From positions 46,135,908 to 46,199,907 of the forward strand of contig CM070904.1 of assembly GCA_036417435.1 (NCBI GenBank): a stretch of 64,000 nt of DNA, given 5' to 3'. A program made the translations under genes and the position numbers. This DNA comes from Inia geoffrensis (taxonomy: Eukaryota; Chordata; Mammalia; Artiodactyla; Iniidae). Under the pieces are notes generated by a model. The model made no database searches and was not told the origin of the DNA. It was given only the letters and a program-made list of their open reading frames with translations. This document shows, in pieces, positions 59,111 through 64,000 of this stretch. Within the stretch, counting starts at the first letter, position 1, and each line of letters starts with the position of its first letter.

Positions 59111-61741
59111 TCACCTATACTCTATATTAAATCAGTTTGTGATTCTATCATATTTCTATGTGCATTACATTATTCTACATAGTAACAGCATTCCTTCTGT
59201 TGTTTTTTCTCTTGAGTAGAGGCATTTGATCAAAAGATCTACAATTACAGACAAATATTTATCTTCCTGACAAAAGAACATTACTATTCCATTCAGATAG
59301 CAGCCCTTATAACTGAGAGTTACAACAAAGTTCTGCAAAAATATTCCACATCAGTTCCAGTCAAGGCATTTGTGGATTTATCGGAAACACTTTCAGAAGG
59401 GCTCCACTAGTATATGGGATAGTGACAATTGTTAGACTAAGCATTTATGGTTTTCTGCAATCTCAACCACTTTAGAGAACTTAGTAATCATCCAAAGTTA
59501 CTCCTTATGAATGATTGCAGCTTTCTTTCAGGCATTCAATGCAAACCTCATTGATTCCCTTCATGATTTATTAAGCCAGGGCACTTTTGTGGTTAAGTGA
59601 CAGAATTCAGATTTCACTGTAATATCTTTTGTAATGGTTTTTCAAAAGCTTTATGGAAGAATATGAAGATGTATATTGCCTAAATTAAGTGTGTACTTAT
59701 TCAAACAAATGTGACATGTTTTAAAACAATTTCAAAACTGCTCATAGCTGATGCTGGCATCAGAAATAGAATTATTTGACTTTAGAGTACGATTAAAACA
59801 TTTGTACAAGTGTATTGCCTATATGGTATGTATTACTTTAACTAGGGCTTGGTTGGAAAGAGGATGGTCCTGTCAATAATGACCAAGACCTGGGAATCAG
59901 GTGGGTTAGAGTATTTGAGAAAGACCACAGACGATAGGCACGTGGACTTCAACAGGATACCATTTAAGGAGTTTGCTAGGCAACTGGCCTTAGAGGTGTC
60001 TGAAAGCCAGCAGTGAAGACTCTACCATGAGGAAGAGGAACAAGAAAGGAAATATATCTCTGGAAGGATGGAGAACAGGAGAACGAAGGATTTTGGCTCA
60101 GTAGAACTAGAATATTCCCTAAAGAACTAAGGAACAACCCAACTGTTTGCTGATACAGCAGAGTAGCAATCATCAGAAATGTATAAAGTAAGCTCCTGGT
60201 CATAGTCAATGAAAAGCCCTGCTACTAGGACTGGTGTATAACATCAATGTTAAGACCAAAATCCTGGCTGACTTGATCTTAAAGAAAATAAATAATAGCC
60301 CAGAGATTTCTTTTTAACCTACCCAAGGGTTTCAAATTCTGTGAAGAGCTCCATTTACATAGGAACTTAAATGACTCCAACATCAAGGGTCAGAGGGCTG
60401 AAAGCCTGGCATAATCTGTAGTCACTGCCTTTACTGCTTCCATGAAGATTATGGAAGCCTAAGGGCATTTAAAACAGAGGAGAAAGAGACTGTAAGACTG
60501 TAGTGGCTGTCTAGAATTTTCTGTGTGAAAGTGTACAAAAGGAATACACCTTTACTTTGCTGATATGTTTTGCTTTTTCAGAAAAATAACAGTGGAATCA
60601 GGAATTTTTTGACTTTTCCAACAAGATAGAATGTTGGCTGGCGGAAAGATTTATACCTGAGGTAGAATAATGATGGAAAAGGTGGAAAATTTTGGTATTT
60701 TCTCTGTTCTTAAGCTATCAAGGGATTTAACTCACTGCCTAGAGAAAGGAGAGAAAGAGGGACAGAGAAAGAGAGAGAGAGACCCTTGTGGGCTTTTCCC
60801 TCCCCTTTAAATACACATCATTATTTATCTTGATTACTCTATCACGGTATGTCACTCTTTAATTTACTGTGACTTTTTTCTTTTAAAATGCCAGTGTCTT
60901 TGGAATGGAGGAAAACATAAGAAAGCAGAAAATAATACTTTGAAAAGAGCATCAATAGCTTTATTAGCAAAATTACTCCCCTTTTTTTCCTTCATTTTCC
61001 CCCACCTCCCTCAACAGTTTAAACCTGAAAAATCAATCCACAACCGCACACTGGTCGTTTTCCCCCTAGATATGAAGGAGTCAGTGTGTGGTATGAGCAC
61101 ATAATTCAGAAATAAGATTTCTGAATGAGATAACTGCTTCTATGAAAAGGTTAATGAAAGTAGGGCCTGCTGTGAGGAGAACATTATTTTATGAACAACA
61201 GACGTAGGGAGTCTTCATAATAAATTATAATTAGCCTTTTCATAATACACAAATACCATTGATTTAGATAACCACTTTCTTTGAGAAACTCGATATGCTT
61301 CACAACTCAAAATATCTAAAACATATAAACAAATCTGAATAAATCTGAACTGACCATTAGATCTAGGCTCTGTGAAAAACTGTATGTAGAATTAGTAGGG
61401 GCAGAACCAAAGACAGGGGACTCCTGAAATTTTTGTGAGTTTATAAACATTTTATAAGCTAATTAATTTGCTTGCCCTTCTTGCCAGCTTTCATGAGTTT
61501 TCTCTCTTCTCTCTTCTCTGTAGCCTCATTTTAGATGCAAAAAGATGAATCCAGGTCACTAAATAATTTACATCCTTCTGAACTCTGTGGGAAGAAACTC
61601 GATTCCTTGCTTAGGTTTCTGACGTCACTACACGATCCTTAAGCCAGTGTCTTAAATTGCCGGAGTCTATTTTATCATTTGTAAAAGTAGAAGCAACAAA
61701 ACTATATTACTGTTCTTATGGATGTGTCAGCAAACAACAAG
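59111..61741. other. Unique intergenic DNA, several complex parts
   Basis: 59820-60480 is GC-richer and may hold an unassigned old repeat. A GA-rich tract lies at 60742-60782. The section 60880-61300 is AT-poor relative to its neighbours and contains two RUNX-like motifs (61042-61048 and 61087-61092). No gene; the minus-strand 77-codon frame at 59976-60209 is unsupported. Confidence 0.4.
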
Positions 61742-61751
61742 AGTGTACACT

Positions 61752-62080
61752 AGGGCTTCCCTGGTGGCACAGTGGTTAAGAACCTGCCTGCCAACGCAGG
61801 GGACACGGGTTTGAGCCCTGGTCGGGGAAGATCCCACATGCTGCGGAGTAACTAAGCCCATGCACCACAACTACTGAGCCTCCGCTCTAGAGCCTGCGTG
61901 CCAGAATTACTGAAGCCAGCGCGCCTAGAGCCCGTGCTCCGCAACAAGAGAAGCCACCACAATGAGAAGCCTGCTTACCGCAACATGTTCCAACTGGAGA
62001 AAAACTCACATGCAGCTACCAAGACCCAACACAGCCAAAAATAAATAAATAAATAAATAAATAAATTTATTTTTTAAAAA
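61752..62080 (+). mobile_element. Older long CHR-type SINE
   Basis: Sense orientation: head 'gggcttccctggtggcacag', B-box-like 'gggtttgagcc', internal 'ccacaactactgagcc' wording and an (AAAT)n tail. A perfect 10 bp TSD, agtgtacact, lies at 61742-61751 and 62081-62090. Confidence 0.92.
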
Positions 62081-62090
62081 AGTGTACACT

Positions 62091-62277
62091 ATACAGTTAG
62101 ATTAGATTAAAATTTTATTAAAATACAAGATATTGGGATTAATTCTGGCATTCTAAATCACTGACTTCTCTAATGCTGAGGCCACTTGAGTCTACTCTTG
62201 AAAATTATCAGGGCATTCTGAGGGTATGAATTGCCACTGCCAGCCTGGAAAAGGATATTAATTAAACCCTAAAAAAG
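62091..62277. other. Intergenic DNA, nothing recognised
   Basis: Short AT-rich spacer. Confidence 0.4.
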
Positions 62278-62405
62278 CATTCATTACTCATTCAATAAAT
62301 GAATACCTATTATTACGTACCAGGCATTGTATTAGTTGCTGTGTATACTAGTAGATGAAACAGACATAATCATTACCCTGATGGAGGTTACATCTAATGG
62401 TGAAG
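62278..62405 (-). repeat. L2 3'-end fragment, antisense
   Basis: 'ctcattcaataaatgaatac', 'gtaccaggcattgtattagt' and 'ccctgatggaggttacatct' reproduce a reverse-complement L2 end well. Confidence 0.65.
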
Positions 62406-63236
62406 CAAACTATTTTACAAAACTTTTGCTTAAGTGACTCTTCTTGTGAGAAATAGGTTTTCCTATGAAAAACCATTACATTTTAAATTTAAGCCTATTA
62501 TAAACAATTTTATCATTCAATTCTCTTCTTTGGGTTATATTTTTGATTCCTGGTATGTAGAAGAATAAAATAGGAGAAATCACAATGTTAAAAAAAAATA
62601 TATATATATATATATACACATATATATATACACACAGACACATATGCATCAACAATTTACTCTTTTTCTCTGCTTTCTTTAACTTATACTTGGAAAAAAT
62701 TTCTCAGCTAACTTGTTTCTATACTCTACCAAGAAAGACTAAGGGGAAAAAAGACATCAAGACTGATTTATAGCTTATCAAAATCACTCCACTAGTAGAG
62801 ATTCATCAAGATCAACTGAGTAATGGTCAGACCAAGTTAGTGAAGTCAACATAGTGCTGACACAGCACATCTTAAACTCAAGAATGATAGCTTTGAACTG
62901 GTGGCTAAGAGAATGGATGCTACATTTGCCTCAGTAAAATCTCAGTTCACCAGAGTTAAAAGAAAGAAGGCTAGGTACATATTCGTTTGTCTGACTGACA
63001 AAACACTAAACAGAAAATTTTTCTAGCAGGAATTTTTCCGTCTTTCTTTCTTAGTAAATGTACAGATGATTGAACTTTTTGTGATTCAGGTTCTTGTGCT
63101 TCAAGTTCCTTAATCCGTCTATGAAGAGCCATTGAAGAAGCCATTTTACATTAAAGACAAAAATAATATTCAGAAGTATTTTATACCTTGTGAAAAATAC
63201 GGTTGATAATTTTGAAATAAAAGATGTGAAAGGCAA
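62406..63236. other. Intergenic DNA with (AT)n/(AC)n tract
   Basis: A compound (AT)n, (AC)n microsatellite lies at 62597-62642 and explains the short frame at 62585-62773. Nothing else recognised. Confidence 0.5.
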
Positions 63237-63455
63237 CATAATGTAGTAATTAAGCAGGTACTACAGAGCCAGACTTCCTGAGTTCAATCTAATTCCCTAA
63301 ATTCTTCGGTGTGTAATATTGGACAATGCTTCAGTTTCTTTACCGACAAAATTAACATTATTGTGTTAACTACCTCATGAGGTTGTTACAGGAATTAAGT
63401 TAGTAAACACTTAGAAAGGACACTGCCTAGGACAATGTCTCCATCATATTTAGCA
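63237..63455 (+). repeat. MIR element
   Basis: 'acagagccagacttcctgag', 'caatgcttcagtttctttac' and 'acctcatgaggttgttacag' occur in MIR order over about 210 bp; one of the most complete MIRs here. Confidence 0.65.
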
Positions 63456-64000
63456 TACATAAGTGTTTCTTAAAAAATAATATGCACAGGGACAAATAAT
63501 TTTCTTATGTGGCTCATAAATGGGTTTCTGAAGCTGCATGAAAACAAAACAAACAAAAAGCTTTAAAAATATTTTGAATAATAAGTGTCATTAGCATAAA
63601 TAAATGGCCCTTCCAAAGGTGACTGATTAGAAGAAAATATTAATTTGAATGTATAAGCAGAAACATGCTTTTTAAAAGCTATTTCATTTCTCTTGAATCA
63701 CACCTTATATGATAGCCTAGATCTGTCTGCTAATCACATCAAAGATTTTTTGTTGCTGTTTACTTCATCTGGAACAAAAAGGAAGCGCTGAAGTCAGATG
63801 ACAGAGGTGAGACCTAGTACATTAGACAAAATAAAAGACTCTTCTATTTTCAAACTAATAAACTGTCATTTAGCTTTGTAGGTAAAATCAAAAATAAAAA
63901 AGATAAAGTACAATTATTAGGGATCAGAGCTGGAATTCATGAAAAATATACAAAAATATAGGAGGATTAGATTTACTTAGCTGCTGAGGGTATGTGTGTT
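63456..64000. other. Unique AT-rich intergenic DNA
   Basis: An AAAC-rich patch lies near 63541-63558. No gene or young repeat. Confidence 0.45.

Noticed and set aside
1..64000. CRISPR array, operon or bacterial-type system
   Set aside because: Repeat spacing, SINE/L1 content and the lack of packed genes show mammalian nuclear DNA.

Overview
This window looks like ordinary gene-poor nuclear DNA from a cetartiodactyl mammal, most likely a cetacean and probably a toothed whale. The main evidence is ten CHR-type, tRNA-derived SINEs (body motif 'cttccctggtgg..cagtgg'). Three are about 200 bp, with long uniform A or T tails and near-perfect target-site duplications (TSDs), so they look young. A near full-length L1 has the sequence style of whale L1s. 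The taxonomic call rests on recognising these repeats and was not checked against a database. The background is AT-rich. I found no protein-coding gene, tRNA, rRNA, snRNA or CRISPR array that I can support; nearly every open reading frame lies in a repeat or is a short chance frame.

Layout. 1-6.6 kb: a young SINE, an ancient repeat fragment, an antisense L1 tail with a SINE nested inside it (both TSDs visible), an (AT)n tract, and an antisense L1 with an inverted 5' segment (twin-priming signature). 8-15.3 kb: L2-like and hAT-like relics, a complete but inactivated mariner (10.07-11.34 kb), a diverged ~150 bp sequence present twice 1.5 kb apart, MIR and L2 fragments, and an LTR-like relic. 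15-17.3 kb: mostly unique AT-rich DNA containing a perfect 10 bp inverted repeat and an octamer/SOX-like motif. 17.4-21.7 kb: a SINE cluster with successive insertions at one site, a possible compound retroposed unit, and an 81 bp tandem duplication of a SINE tail. 22-38 kb: unique DNA with MIR, L2, hAT-like and old L1 pieces and a paired TCF/LEF-like motif. 38.45-43.6 kb: a 5.2 kb sense-strand L1 carrying both ORFs, each broken several times. 43.8-44.14 kb: a short reading frame with an acceptor-like 5' edge and a polyadenylation-like 3' edge, which may be a terminal exon or a retroposed fragment. 44-64 kb: (CT)n, MER20-like, L2, old L1, MIR and CR1/L3 relics, two older SINEs, and unique AT-rich stretches.

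The recognisable elements act as parts of two retroposition systems (L1 supplying the enzymes, CHR SINEs borrowing them) plus one dead cut-and-paste transposon. No element here appears able to move by itself. I did not find a convincing new biological system. The items most worth a second look are the possible terminal exon at 43.87 kb, the SINE-spacer-SINE unit at 17.8-18.4 kb, the repeated pair at 12.63/14.14 kb, and several clustered transcription-factor-like motifs in unique DNA.
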